Positions 1-9,900 of a DNA stretch of 64,000 nucleotides are shown here, piece after piece. How positions within the stretch are numbered: the stretch's first letter is position 1; the number at the start of each line of letters is the position of its first letter. The notes below the pieces were generated by a model that was not told where the DNA came from, made no database searches, and saw nothing but the letters and a program-made list of their open reading frames with translations. The stretch is from Arenimonas sp. (GTDB lineage: Bacteria; Pseudomonadota; Gammaproteobacteria; Xanthomonadales; Xanthomonadaceae). The stretch spans positions 1 through 64,000 of the forward strand of contig JAPLSJ010000085.1 of the NCBI GenBank assembly GCA_026398695.1, written 5' to 3'. The position numbers were made by a program, and so were the translations under genes.

Positions 1-1729
1 CTTCCGGGCGCTTCTTGCGGAACGGCGGCGGGCCGCCGGCGCCGCCCGGCTTGCGCGGGCCGCGGTTGCCGTCGGCCGGCTTGCCGCCGCGCGGACCCGC
101 GTACGGGCCCGCACCCTGCGGCTTCGGGCCACGCGGTGCGCCGGGACCGGCCGGACCGCGCGAATGCCCGTACGGCGCGTCGCCCTGCGGCTTCGGGCCG
201 CGCGGGCCGCGCTGGCCGTAGGGGCTGTCGCCCTGCGGGCGTGGGCCACGCTCGTTGAACGGACGCGGCGCACCCTGCGGCGGACGCGGGCCGCGGTCGT
301 TGAACGGGCGGTCACCCTGCGGGCGCGGGCCACGATCATTGAACGGACGCTCACCCTGCGGCGCGCGAGGCGTGAACGGACGCGCGGCGCGATCGCCGCG
401 CGGGGGCGCGACCTTCGAACCGGTTTCCACGCCGTCGGGCACGTACCAGCTGCGGAACGCGGCCGGGTTGCTGTCGTGGGCATTGCTGTTGTGCGTGGGC
501 TGCGCGTCGCCGCGCGGGCCGCGCGGCTTGATGAAGCCGCCGCCGGCGCCCGCGCCACCGGCGCGCGGGCCACGCGGGCCCTCGGCGCGGTTGCCGAAGT
601 TGTCGTCGCGCGGCACGCCCGGCTTGCCGAACGGCTTGCCGCCCGGACGCGGGTTGCGCGGGCCGCGCGGCTCGGCGCCCATCGGCGCGTTCGGATTGCG
701 CTTGCCGCCCTTGGGCGCGTACGGGCGGGCGGCGCCCGGTGCGCCGCGACCGCGGCCGCGGCCGGGCTTGTCTTCGCGGAAGGTGTCGAAGCGGCGCAGT
801 TCGCGCGCCTCGTCGTCAACCGCGCCGTTCACGTACGAGGCCTGCTTGCGGTCCTTGCCGACGCGGATCTCGGTCGGGCGCGACTTGCGCTGGCCGATCA
901 CCGGCTGCAGGGTCAGCACCGGCGGGTTCTTCTCGAGCTGGAACTCCGCGCGCAGCTTTTCAACCGCCTCGGGCGTCATTTCCTCGCAGTGGCCGCGCTT
1001 GAGCAGGCGGGGCAGGTGCACGCTGCCGTACTTCACGCGCTTGAGGCGGCTGACGTTGAAGCCCTGCGATTCCCACAGGCGGCGCACTTCGCGGTTGCGG
1101 CCCTCGGTGAGCACCACCTTGAACCAGGCGTGCGAATCGGAGCTGCCGATGCGCTCGATCTCGTCGAACTTGGCCGGGCCGTCATCCAGCTCCACGCCCT
1201 TGGCCAGGCGGTGCACGACCGGGTCGGGCACTTCACCGTGGATGCGGCAGACGTACTCGCGGGCGATGCCGCTGGACGGATGCATCAGCGCGTTGGCCAG
1301 CTCGCCGTCGGTGGTGAGCAGCAGCAGGCCGGTGGTGTTGATGTCGAGGCGACCGACCGCGATCCAGCGCGCACCCTTCAGGCGCGGCAGCGATTCGAAC
1401 ACGGTGGGGCGGCCTTCGGGATCTTCGCGCGTGGTGACTTCGCCTTCGGGCTTGTTGTACAGCAGCACGCTGGCCGGCTCGGTCAGCGCGCTGGCCACGA
1501 ACACCTTGCCGTCGAGTTCGATGCGGTCGCCGCCCTTCACCGACTGGCCGGTCTGCGCGACCACGCCGTTGACCTTCACCAGGCCCTGGGCGATGCGCTC
1601 TTCCAGCGCGCGGCGCGAGCCCAGGCCGGCCTGGGCGAGCACCTTGTGCAGGCGCTCTTCGACCTTGGCGGAGGCGGACTCGCTGCCCTTGGGGTTCAGG
1701 GACAGGGTTTTCTTGATCTTGTCGCTCAT
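1..1729 (-). CDS. rluB: 23S rRNA pseudouridine synthase RluB, 3' end outside window
   Basis: The family (RsuA/RluB) isomerises uridine to pseudouridine in 23S rRNA. The frame opens at the ATG at 1729 (MSDKIKKTLSLN) and stays open to base 1, so the C-terminus is missing; the ORF track omits it for that reason. An S4 RNA-binding domain (ERLHKVLAQAGLGSRRALEE) is followed by the catalytic core with GRLDINTTGLLLLT, which holds the catalytic Asp, and the RNREVRR motif near residue 200. After about residue 260 comes an unusually long tail of more than 300 residues, rich in Gly, Pro, Arg and Asn, with repeated GPRPQGDRPFNDR-like units; this is probably disordered and RNA-binding. The start overlaps the scpB stop (TAATG), so translation is coupled to scpB. 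Family assignment is secure; RluB rather than another RsuA-type enzyme is inferred from the scpA-scpB-rluB order. Confidence 0.93.
   Translation of the reverse strand, partial: MSDKIKKTLSLNPKGSESASAKVEERLHKVLAQAGLGSRRALEERIAQGLVKVNGVVAQTGQSVKGGDRIELDGKVFVASALTEPASVLLYNKPEGEVTTREDPEGRPTVFESLPRLKGARWIAVGRLDINTTGLLLLTTDGELANALMHPSSGIAREYVCRIHGEVPDPVVHRLAKGVELDDGPAKFDEIERIGSSDSHAWFKVVLTEGRNREVRRLWESQGFNVSRLKRVKYGSVHLPRLLKRGHCEEMTPEAVEKLRAEFQLEKNPPVLTLQPVIGQRKSRPTEIRVGKDRKQASYVNGAVDDEARELRRFDTFREDKPGRGRGRGAPGAARPYAPKGGKRNPNAPMGAEPRGPRNPRPGGKPFGKPGVPRDDNFGNRAEGPRGPRAGGAGAGGGFIKPRGPRGDAQPTHNSNAHDSNPAAFRSWYVPDGVETGSKVAPPRGDRAARPFTPRAPQGERPFNDRGPRPQGDRPFNDRGPRPPQGAPRPFNERGPRPQGDSPYGQRGPRGPKPQGDAPYGHSRGPAGPGAPRGPKPQGAGPYAGPRGGKPADGNRGPRKPGGAGGPPPFRKKRPE
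110..400 (-). repeat. 39-42 bp degenerate tandem repeats in the rluB tail
   Basis: The word accctgcgg recurs at about 272, 314 and 353 with further degenerate copies toward base 110, giving 39-42 bp units. They encode 13-14 residue blocks of the GPRPQGDRPFNDR type in the RluB C-terminal extension. Confidence 0.7.
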
Positions 1730-2544
1730 TACTTCTGCTCCGGCGCGGCGGTGTCGCCGGCCTCTTCGTTGGTGTCATTGCCGACCAGGTGGCCTTCGCC
1801 CGCCGTGTCGTCGTCGTTGGAAATCAGGTGGCCTTCGCCGGCGATCTGGTCGTCCTCGCCCTCGTCGGTGTCGTCATCGGAAGCCGCGTCGAACTCGTCT
1901 TCCAGCGGCGCCGCCAGCGCGGCCTTCGCCACGCCCGAGGGCATGTCGAACGGCAGCTGCGGGTCGAGCTCGGCGATGTCCTTGAGCTCGGCCAGCGGCG
2001 GCAGCTCGTCCAGGCTCTTGAGGCCGAAATAGTCGAGGAAGGTCTTGGTGGTGCCGAACAGCTCCGGGCGGCCCGGCACGTCGCGGTGGCCGACCGAGCG
2101 GATCCATTCGCGCTCTTCGAGCATCTTGATCATGTTGGCGTTGACGCTGACGCCGCGGATCTGTTCGATCTCGCCGCGGGTGATCGGCTGGCGGTAGGCG
2201 ATCAGCGCCAGCGTCTCGAGCGTGGCGCGGGTGTACTTGGTCTGGCGCTCGGTCCACAGGCGGGCCACCCAGGCGTGCACGTCGGCCTTGACCTGGAAGC
2301 GGAAGCCCGAGGCCACCTCGACCAGTTCGACGCCGCGGTCGTCGCAGGCCTCGCGCAGTTCGGCGATGGCCTGTTCGATCGAGCCCGGCGGGGCCTGTTC
2401 CTCTTCCGGGAACAGCCCGGCCAGCTGGGCCAGGGTGAGCGGCTGGGGTGCCGCCAGCAGGGCGGCCTCGACGATCCGTCGGATCAGGGTGGGGTCCATC
2501 GCTTCGAAGGTTCCGGAATCAGGCGTCGGCATCGTCGCTGCCAT
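1729..2544 (-). CDS. scpB: segregation and condensation protein ScpB
   Basis: ScpB is the winged-helix (kite) subunit that dimerises and binds ScpA in the Smc-ScpAB condensin on the nucleoid. The 271 aa product shows both winged-helix halves: an N-terminal stretch (LIRRIVEAALLAAPQPLTL) and the conserved LETLALIAYRQPITRGEIEQIRG-type segment, then GRPELFGTTKTFLDYFGL near residues 165-185, all typical of the family. The last 80 or so residues are an acidic, low-complexity tail (DDDTDEGEDD) longer than in most homologues. The gene overlaps the end of scpA by about 26 bp with this start; ATG codons at 2532 and 2499 are alternatives, and MDPTLIRR at 2499 is closer to the usual family N-terminus. 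smc lies about 4.5 kb away in this window. Confidence 0.95.
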   Translation of the reverse strand: MAATMPTPDSGTFEAMDPTLIRRIVEAALLAAPQPLTLAQLAGLFPEEEQAPPGSIEQAIAELREACDDRGVELVEVASGFRFQVKADVHAWVARLWTERQTKYTRATLETLALIAYRQPITRGEIEQIRGVSVNANMIKMLEEREWIRSVGHRDVPGRPELFGTTKTFLDYFGLKSLDELPPLAELKDIAELDPQLPFDMPSGVAKAALAAPLEDEFDAASDDDTDEGEDDQIAGEGHLISNDDDTAGEGHLVGNDTNEEAGDTAAPEQK

Positions 2545-3460
2545 CAGAGGTGGGGGTGGGGAGTTCCAGGTCGCTGTCGCGGTCGCCCGCGGCCAGCGAC
2601 TTCACGTAGATCGGCGCCAGCGCCGGCGGCTTGGCGGTGCGCACTTCGGCGTGGGCCGGCGGCGCTTCCTGCACGATCTCGAGCAGCTGTTCCTTGGCGA
2701 GCTCCAGGATGGACAGGAAAGTGACCACCACGCCCAGCCGGCCTTCCTCGGCGTTGAACAGGTTCTCGAAGGCGTGGAACTTGCCGTCGCCCAGCTTGCC
2801 CAGCACCTCGCCCATGCGCTGGCGCACGCTGAGCGCCTCGCGCCGGATGGCGTGGTGGGTGAACAGGTCGGCGCGCTTGAGCACGTCGCGCAGGGCCAGC
2901 AGCATCTCGCGCAGGTCCACCGGCGGCGGCACCTTCACCGCGGCGCGCTCGGGCACGTGGGCGTGCACCACGTGCGTGTCGCGCTCCAGGCGGTCCAGCC
3001 CGTCGATGTCCTCGGCGGCCTTCTTGAAACGCTCGTATTCCTGCAGGCGGCGCACCAGCTCGGCGCGCGGGTCGGCCTCCAGGCCTTCCTCGCTGGGCGG
3101 GCGGGGCAGCAGCATGCGCGACTTGATCTCGGCCAGGATGGCGGCCATCACCAGGTATTCGGCGGCCAGCTCGAAGCGCATGTCCTCCATCACGCCGATG
3201 TAGTCGACGTACTGGCGGGTGATCTCGGCCACGGGGATGTCGAGGATGTCGAGGTTCTGGCGGCGGATCAGGTACAGCAGCAGGTCCAGCGGGCCCTCGA
3301 AGGACTCCAGGATAACTTCCAGGGCGTCGGGCGGGATGTACAGGTCCTGCGGCATCTGCAGCACCGGCTGGCCCTTGTAGACCGCCAGCGGCATTTCCTG
3401 CTGCTGCGGCTGCACCGGGAATGCCGGGTGCTCCGCAGGGATCGCGGTGAGTTCGCTCAT
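2519..3460 (-). CDS. scpA: segregation and condensation protein ScpA
   Basis: ScpA is the kleisin that bridges Smc heads and carries ScpB. The 313 aa product contains the kleisin N-terminal signature FEGPLDLLLYLIRRQNLDI and the downstream AAEYLVMAAILAEIKSRMLLP helix that contacts the Smc neck, and ends in the winged-helix C-terminal region (VVTFLSILELAKEQLL). I use the ATG at 3460 (MSELTAIP); the ORF track extends to a TTG at 3475, which seems less likely. The first 45 residues before the kleisin domain are Gln/Pro-rich and not conserved. Start of a scpA-scpB-rluB operon, with yciO upstream on the same strand across about 120 bp. Confidence 0.95.
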   Translation of the reverse strand: MSELTAIPAEHPAFPVQPQQQEMPLAVYKGQPVLQMPQDLYIPPDALEVILESFEGPLDLLLYLIRRQNLDILDIPVAEITRQYVDYIGVMEDMRFELAAEYLVMAAILAEIKSRMLLPRPPSEEGLEADPRAELVRRLQEYERFKKAAEDIDGLDRLERDTHVVHAHVPERAAVKVPPPVDLREMLLALRDVLKRADLFTHHAIRREALSVRQRMGEVLGKLGDGKFHAFENLFNAEEGRLGVVVTFLSILELAKEQLLEIVQEAPPAHAEVRTAKPPALAPIYVKSLAAGDRDSDLELPTPTSDGSDDADA

Positions 3461-3583
3461 CAAAGGCTCATGCAATGGGGTGTGGCTCGCTTGGAGCTGG
3501 CCCGCGGGGGCCGGTTGGCGCGATGTGGATCGGGACTTCGGTGCTGCAGGGTCGCGACGTCATGGACTTGCCAGGTCGCTGGG

Positions 3584-4210
3584 TCACAGTGTTACCGGAT
3601 GGAACCCCTGGCGGATCACCTCGGGCTGGTCGCCCGTGCAGTCCACCACGCTGGTGGGGCCGGGCTCGCAGTCCTCGGCGTCCAGCATCACGTCGACCCA
3701 GCGCAGCCAGCGCTCGGCGACCACCTCGGCCTCGTGGCTTTCCGGATTCACCTCATCCGGCAGCAACAGGCTGGTTGACAGCAAGGGCTCGCCCATCGCT
3801 TCCAGCAGCGCCCGGGTGACCACGTGGTCGGGGAGGCGTATGCCGATGTCGCGGCGCTTGCTTCGGCCGCTGTTCTTGATGCGCTTGGGCAGGTCCGAGG
3901 AAGCCGGGAGGATGAACGTGCAGGGCCCCGGGGTCAGCGATCGCATCAGCCGGAAGGCCGGATCGTCGAGCCGGGCCAGGCGGCCGGCTTCACTCAATTG
4001 GCGACAGAGTAAGGTGAAAGGGTGCTTGCTGTCCAGTTCACGCAGGCGCTGCACCCGTTCCTCGGCTTCCTTCCCGTTCAGGCTCCAGGCCATGGCGTAG
4101 CCCGCGTCGGTGGGCACCAGGGCCAGGCCGCCGGCCTTGAGCACCGCCGCCGCCTTGTCGATCAGGCGGGACTGGGGGTTGACCGGGTGGACCTGGAAAC
4201 GTTCTGCCAT
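3584..4210 (-). CDS. yciO: YciO/Sua5/YrdC-family protein
   Basis: A 208 aa single-domain member of the Sua5/YrdC fold, which in TsaC/Sua5 makes threonylcarbamoyl-AMP for tRNA t6A. The nucleotide-binding features are visible: GGLALVPTDAGYAMAW near residue 28, RLRELDSKHPFTLLC near 55-70, and LTPGPCTFIL at about 90. The form KHPFTLLC and the GRSKRRDIGIRLPDH segment fit the YciO branch rather than TsaC, and YciO commonly neighbours scpA/rluB in this family of bacteria. The usual neighbour trpH (a PHP-domain RNase) is not present here; instead an S9 peptidase gene diverges from it. The biochemical role of YciO is not well settled, so the product is named by family. Confidence 0.88.
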   Translation of the reverse strand: MAERFQVHPVNPQSRLIDKAAAVLKAGGLALVPTDAGYAMAWSLNGKEAEERVQRLRELDSKHPFTLLCRQLSEAGRLARLDDPAFRLMRSLTPGPCTFILPASSDLPKRIKNSGRSKRRDIGIRLPDHVVTRALLEAMGEPLLSTSLLLPDEVNPESHEAEVVAERWLRWVDVMLDAEDCEPGPTSVVDCTGDQPEVIRQGFHPVTL

Positions 4211-4312
4211 GGTCTGATTGTGCCTTGCACCGCACCGTCACCGCGACCTTTTCAGGTAGCCGGGCCGGTGGGGCTCGGCTACATTCCCGGCTGGTCTCTC
4301 CGTTTGGTTCCC

Positions 4313-6214
4313 ATGCGCCTACGACACGTCCTTGCCTGCCTGGCGCTCTTGGTTTCGACTCCCCTGGCTGCCGCAGAGCTGATCCCGTTGGATCATTTCC
4401 TGACGCCGGGCCAATTCAACGAGATCAAGATCTCGCCGGACGGCCAGCACCTCGCCGCCACCGTGCCGCTTGCCGACCGCACCGCGCTGGTCGTGCTGCG
4501 CCGCAAGGACATGGTGCGCACGGGCCATGCCATGTTCGGGGCACAGCAGCACGTCACCGATTTCCACTGGGCCAATGCCCGCCAGCTGGTCTACACCGAA
4601 TCTCGGAAGCTGGGCTGGCTGGCTGCGCCGGTCAGCATGGGCTACCTGTACCGGATGAACGTGGACGGCACCGAGAATCAGCCGGTCAGCAAGGCCTCCC
4701 TGCGGCTGGTGTCCACCCTGCCCGAGGACGACGAGAACATCCTGGTGGGATTCACCAGCGTCAGCAGCCGCACGCCAATCTCCCGCATGAACCTGCAGAC
4801 CGGCAAGGTCGAGGTGAGCTACATGCGCTGGCCCATCGATTCGGGCGTCCACCACGTCGACAACGCCGGCAAGATCCGGTTCCTGTCAGGCACGTCCAAC
4901 AACGAGCTGACCAGCCGGCTCTACCAGCGCGACGACGACGGCCAGTGGCATTTGGTGAACGTCGAGAAAGACACGGGCTTCCATGTCTACGTGATGGGTT
5001 TTTCCTCCGACAACCAGACGGCGTACTTCATCATCGAGGACGACGAGCTGACCGACGGTTTTTATGCCCACGACATGAAGACCCGCGAGCGTCGCCTGCT
5101 GGCGCGCCACCCGCGCGTGGACGTGGCGGGCACGCTGCGCTCGCCGCTGGATGGCGGAATCATCGCGTTGCAATATCTCGACGGCCTGCCGGAGCTGCAG
5201 GTCATCCAGCCCGACGATGCCTACGCGCGCGAAATGCAGCGGGTCCAGCGCGCCTTTCCCGGATCCTACGTCACGCCCACGTCCTCCACCCGAGACGGCA
5301 GCCTGACGCTGTACGCGGTGAGCTCGGACGTCAATTCCGGTGAGTACTACCTGGTGGACCACAAGACCGGGCAGGCCACCTTCGTGGCCGCGCGCGACGA
5401 GCGCCTGGACCCCGGCCAGATGGCGCCGATGCAGTCGCATCGTTTCAAGGCCCGTGACGGGCTGGAACTTCAGGCCTACCTCACCATGCCCCGGGGCATC
5501 AGCAAGGGCGCGCCGCTGGTGGTGATGCCGCACGGCGGCCCCAAGGGGCTGTATGACAGCTGGGGTTTCGATCATGAAGTGCAGATGCTGGCCAGCCGCG
5601 GCTACGCCGTGCTGCAGGTCAATTTCCGCGGCTCGGGCAACTTCGGCCGCAAGTTCCGCGAGTCCGGCAACGGCGAATGGGGCGCCAAGATGCAGGACGA
5701 CCTCACGGACGCCACGAACTGGGCGTTGCGCCAGGGCTACGCGGCGCCGGGCCGCGTCTGCCTGTATGGCGCCAGCTACGGCGCGTACGCCGCGATGATG
5801 GGATTGGTGCGCGAGCCCGGCACCTACGCCTGTGGCATCGGCAATGTCGGCATCTATGATCTGCAGCGCATGTACCGCAATGAGCGCCGCTTCCGGGACA
5901 ACAAGGACTATTTCGACGAGGCCCTGGGCGACGTGGACCTGGCCTCCATTTCACCCGTGCGCCTGGCCCGCGCCATTCGTGCGCCGGTGCTGCTGGGCGC
6001 CGGCGAGCTTGACGGCACCGCCCCCGTGGGCCAGACGCGCAGCATGCACCAGGCTCTCAAGCGCCTGGGCGTTCCGGTGGAGTACGCCGAGTACGCCAAG
6101 GAAGGCCACGGTTACTACAAATATGAACACCGCCTCGACTGGGCCAAGCGCGTGCTGGCCCACCTGGACAAGACCATCGGCGCCGGACGCGCCGCGCCGG
6201 TCGCCGCAAACTAG
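4313..6214 (+). CDS. exported S9-family prolyl oligopeptidase-like peptidase
   Basis: A 633 aa secreted serine peptidase of the acyl-aminoacyl/dipeptidyl peptidase type. The ATG at 4313 gives a clear signal peptide ([20 protein letters not shown]); the ORF-track start at 4022 lies inside yciO on the other strand and is rejected. An N-terminal beta-propeller spans about residues 25-370, beginning with the [10 protein letters not shown]-type blade. The C-terminal alpha/beta hydrolase holds the nucleophile in [11 protein letters not shown] (S488), the acid in GELDGTAP (D567) and the histidine in EGHGYY (H599), plus an HGGPKG oxyanion-hole motif. All three catalytic residues are therefore present. 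Substrate is unknown; periplasmic or secreted peptide degradation is likely. Monocistronic or followed by the YciI gene 10 bp downstream. Confidence 0.92.
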   Translation: MRLRHVLACLALLVSTPLAAAELIPLDHFLTPGQFNEIKISPDGQHLAATVPLADRTALVVLRRKDMVRTGHAMFGAQQHVTDFHWANARQLVYTESRKLGWLAAPVSMGYLYRMNVDGTENQPVSKASLRLVSTLPEDDENILVGFTSVSSRTPISRMNLQTGKVEVSYMRWPIDSGVHHVDNAGKIRFLSGTSNNELTSRLYQRDDDGQWHLVNVEKDTGFHVYVMGFSSDNQTAYFIIEDDELTDGFYAHDMKTRERRLLARHPRVDVAGTLRSPLDGGIIALQYLDGLPELQVIQPDDAYAREMQRVQRAFPGSYVTPTSSTRDGSLTLYAVSSDVNSGEYYLVDHKTGQATFVAARDERLDPGQMAPMQSHRFKARDGLELQAYLTMPRGISKGAPLVVMPHGGPKGLYDSWGFDHEVQMLASRGYAVLQVNFRGSGNFGRKFRESGNGEWGAKMQDDLTDATNWALRQGYAAPGRVCLYGASYGAYAAMMGLVREPGTYACGIGNVGIYDLQRMYRNERRFRDNKDYFDEALGDVDLASISPVRLARAIRAPVLLGAGELDGTAPVGQTRSMHQALKRLGVPVEYAEYAKEGHGYYKYEHRLDWAKRVLAHLDKTIGAGRAAPVAAN

Positions 6215-6224
6215 GAGCGTCACC

Positions 6225-6524
6225 ATGTGGTACCTGATCCACGGCATCGACCACTCCAACTCGCTCGAGGGCCGCAAGGCTTCGCGGCCCGCGCACCTCG
6301 CGCGGCTCGAAGCGCTGCGCGACGCAGGCCGGCTCAAGCTCGCCGGCCCGCTGCCGGCCATCGACGCCGAGGACCCGGGCCCGGCCGGCTTCACCGGCAG
6401 CGTGATCGTTGCCGAGTTCGGCTCGCTGGCCGAAGCGCGCGCCTGGGCCGACGAAGACCCCTATCTGGCGGCCGGGGTTTACGCCCGCGTGGACGTCAGC
6501 CCGTTCAAGCTGGTGCTGCCGTGA
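6225..6524 (+). CDS. YciI-like protein
   Basis: A 99 aa protein of the YciI-like ferredoxin-fold family ([31 protein letters not shown]). The conserved His near position 7 to 10 and the Asp-Pro pair in [11 protein letters not shown] match the proposed active-site pocket of the family. An AGGAG-like ribosome site (taggagcg) precedes the ATG. Its stop overlaps the next gene's GTG start (GTGA). Function in this family is mostly unknown. Confidence 0.9.
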   Translation: MWYLIHGIDHSNSLEGRKASRPAHLARLEALRDAGRLKLAGPLPAIDAEDPGPAGFTGSVIVAEFGSLAEARAWADEDPYLAAGVYARVDVSPFKLVLP

Positions 6525-6802
6525 GCCTGGCGAGGGAAGAGCGCCCGGCCGCCATCCGTGCCGCGCTGGAGGCCGCGCTGGCGCCGGTGTCGCTCGAGGT
6601 GCTGGACGAGAGCCACAAGCACGCCGGCCACGCCGGGGCCCGCGACGGGCGCGGCCATTTCGCGGTCAGCATCACCAGCGAGGCCTTCGCCGGCCTGGCG
6701 CCGCTGGCCCGGCACCGCCGGGTTTACGCGGCTTTGGGCGAGCTGATGACCACCGACATCCACGCCCTGTCCATCCATGCCCGCACCCCGGCCGAAGGCT
6801 GA
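6521..6802 (+). CDS. bolA: BolA-family protein
   Basis: A 93 aa BolA-like protein. The family binds [2Fe-2S] clusters with monothiol glutaredoxins and influences cell shape and stress responses. The diagnostic [15 protein letters not shown] segment and the helix-turn [21 protein letters not shown] followed by [10 protein letters not shown] are present. I choose the GTG at 6521 because it overlaps the yciI-like stop and puts the family N-terminus in place; the longer ORF-track start is inside the upstream gene. YciI-BolA pairs are common in proteobacteria, and here they are translationally coupled. Confidence 0.92.
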   Translation: MSLAREERPAAIRAALEAALAPVSLEVLDESHKHAGHAGARDGRGHFAVSITSEAFAGLAPLARHRRVYAALGELMTTDIHALSIHARTPAEG

Positions 6803-6829
6803 GGCAGGGCGGGACCCCGGCGGGGCCGC

Positions 6830-6838
6830 TGGTATACT
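6830..6838 (+). promoter_or_regulatory. extended -10 promoter candidate for smc
   Basis: TGGTATACT is an extended -10 (TGn plus TATACT) in the 196 bp gap between bolA and smc. No good -35 is seen. It predicts a leader of about 150 nt ahead of smc. Apart from this, nothing recognisable was found in the gap. Confidence 0.4.
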
Positions 6839-6998
6839 GGCCCACGGCCGCGTGCCGGGTACCGCGCTCCGCCAATGGAATCAATCACTTGGCGTGAGTC
6901 CTGACCTGGTCCGCGAGCTTCCCATCGACCCTGCGGCGGGGCGCCCCTGGCGTCCCGTGGCCGGCGACCACTGGCCGGCTGCTTGAGAAGAACAACGA

Positions 6999-9900
6999 AT
7001 GCGCCTTTCCACCATCAAGCTGTCCGGATTCAAATCCTTCGTTGACCCGACGGTGCTGCACCTGCCGACCAACATGACCGGCGTGGTCGGTCCCAACGGC
7101 TGCGGCAAGTCCAACATCATCGACGCCGTGCGCTGGGTGATGGGCGAAAGCTCGGCCAGCCGCCTGCGCGGCGACTCGCTCACCGACGTCATCTTCTCCG
7201 GCTCGTCCACCCGCAAGCCGGTCAGCCAGGCCCAGGTCGAACTGGTGTTCGACAACTCCGAGGGCAGCATCGGCGGCGAATACGCCCGCTATGCCGAGAT
7301 CTCGGTCAAGCGCATGGTCAGCCGCGACGGCCAGTCGAACTACTACCTCAACGGCGCCCGCTGCCGCCGCCGCGACATCACCGACCTGTTCCTGGGCACC
7401 GGTCTTGGCGCGCGCAGCTACTCGATCATCGAGCAGGGCATGATCAGCCAGATCATCGAGGCCCGCCCCGAAGACCTGCGCGTGTACCTGGAAGAAGCCG
7501 CCGGCATCTCCAAGTACAAGGAGCGCCGCAAGGAAACCGAATCGCGCATCAAGGCCACCCGCGAAAACCTCGACCGCCTGAACGACCTGCGCGAGGAAGT
7601 GGACAAGCAGATCGAGCACCTCAAGCGCCAGGCCCGCGCCGCCGAGCAGTACCAGGCCCTGCAGGCCGAGCGCCTGAACAAGGACGCCCAGCTCAAGGCG
7701 CTCGAGTTCCGCCGCTACGACACCGACCTCAAGGCGCTGCACGAAACCCTCACCCAGGACGAGATCAGGCTGCAGGCCCTGCTGGCCGACCAGCGCCAGG
7801 CCGAGGCCCAGATCGAGGCCTGCCGCAGCCAGCACGGCGAAGCCAGCGAGAGCCTGGGCAAGGCCCAGGCCGAGGTCTACCGCGTGGGCGGCGAACTGGC
7901 CCGCATCGAGCAGCAGATCCAGCACCAGCGCGAACTGCGCCAGCGCCTGGAAACCGCGCGCACCGAGGCCGATGCGGCCTTTGCGCAGGTGGGCGAGCAC
8001 ATCAGCGGCGACGAACGCCAGCTGGCCGAGCTGCACAACGCCATTGCCGCGGCCGACCCCCGGCTCGAAGCGCTGCGCGCCGAGGACACCGGTCGCCAGG
8101 ACGGCCTGCGCGCCGCCGAAGCGGCGCTGCAGGACTGGCAGCAGCGCTGGGACACCTACGCCAAGGCGCAGGCCGAGGCCGCGCGCTGGGCCGAGGTCGA
8201 GCGCACCAAGATCGAATACCTCGAGAAGCAGGCGCTCGACGCCGGCCGCCGCCGCGAGGCGCTGGGCAACGAGCGCGGCACGCTCGACACCAGTGCGCTC
8301 ACCGAAGCCCTGGCCCGCATGGTCCAGGACCACGACGCGCAGAAGTCCGGCCTCGACGGCCTGGGCACCGTGCTCGAGCATCGCAAGGCCGCGCTAACCG
8401 CGCTTCAGGAACAGCAGCGCCACCAGCAGAGCGAGCTGGCCGATACCCGCAAGCAGGGCCAGGCCGCGCGCGGCCGCCTGTCGTCGCTCGAGGCGCTGCA
8501 GCACGCCGCGCTGGGCCAGGAAAAGAACGTCGCGCTCGACTGGCTCAAGACCAACGGCATCGCCGACAACGCCCGCCTGGGCGAGTCGCTGCAGGTCGAG
8601 GCCGGCTGGGAAACCGCGGTGGAAACCGTGCTGGGCAGCCTGCTCGAAGCGGTCACCGTAGACGCGCCGTCGGAGTGGCTGGACGCGCTGTCGAGCCTGT
8701 CGCAGGGCCGCGTGGCCCTGGTCAGCGCGAGCGACGAGGCGGTGGACGTGCCGGCCGGTTCGCTGGCCGCCAAGGTGCAGGGCCCGGCGGCCATCCGCCG
8801 CCTGCTGGCCGGCATCCACGCCGTGGAAGGCGCTGCCGACGCGCGCGCCGTGCGCCTGGGCAATGGCGAAGCCGTCATCACGCGCTCGGGCGAATGGCTC
8901 GGCGCCGGCTGGCTGCGCGTGCTGCGCAGCGGCGAGGCACAGCAGGGTGCGCTGGGCCGCGAGCGCGAGATCCAGTCGCTGCGCGCCGACATCGACGCAC
9001 TGGCGAAGAAGGAACAGGCGCTCAACGAAGGCCTGACCTCGATGCGCGACAAGCTGCTGGAAGCCGAACAGCATCGCGAGGACGCGCAGCGCTCGCTGTA
9101 CCTGGCGCACCGCAGCGTGTCCGAACTCGCCGGCCAGCTGCAGGGCCAGCAGGGCCGGCTGGAGTCGGCGCAGGCCCGCGTCGCCCGCATCGACGGCGAA
9201 CTGGCCACGCTGGCCACCACGCTGGACGAATCGCAGGCCAACGCCAAGGACGCGCGCGGCCGGCTGGAGCAGGCCGTCGGCAAGATGGGCGACCTCGAAT
9301 CCGAGCGCCAGCGCCTGGACGCCGAGCGCCGCACCTTCGGCGAACAGCGCGACGCCGCCCGCAACGCCGCCCGCGAAGCCCGCGACGCCGCGCACCAGCT
9401 GGCGCTGACGCTGGAATCGCAGCGTGCCCGCGTGATCGCGCTCAGCCAGTCGCTGGCCCGCATGGGCAGCCAGAAGGCGCAGCTCGAAGTGCGCCTGAAC
9501 GAACTCGTGGCCCAGCTCGCCGACGGCGACGCGCCGGTGGTGGCGCTGCAGGCCGAGCGCCAGGCTGCGCTCGACCAGCGCGTGATCGTCGAGAAGGACC
9601 TGGCCGCCGCGCGCTCGTCGCTCGACGGCATCGAAAGCGAAATGCGCGGCTACGAACAAACCCGCCAGCAGCGCGACCAGCAGTCGCTGGCCCAGCGCGA
9701 GGCGATCTCCGCCAAGCGCATGCAGGAACAGGGCCTGGCGCTGCGCGCCGACCAGCTGTCCGAAGCCATCACGTCGGCCGGCCTGGTGCTGGACGAGGTG
9801 CTGCAGGCGCTGCCCGAAAAGGCCGATTTCGAGGGTTGGCAGAAGACGCTGGCCGACATCGAGGCCAAGATGCGCCGCCTCGAGCCGGTGAACCTAGCCG

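Noticed and set aside
164-2032. A 622 aa plus-strand frame opposite rluB and scpB
   Set aside because: Shadow; the minus strand encodes RluB and ScpB with conserved motifs.
4022-4312. N-terminal extension of the S9 peptidase
   Set aside because: It overlaps yciO and would hide a perfect signal peptide starting at 4313.
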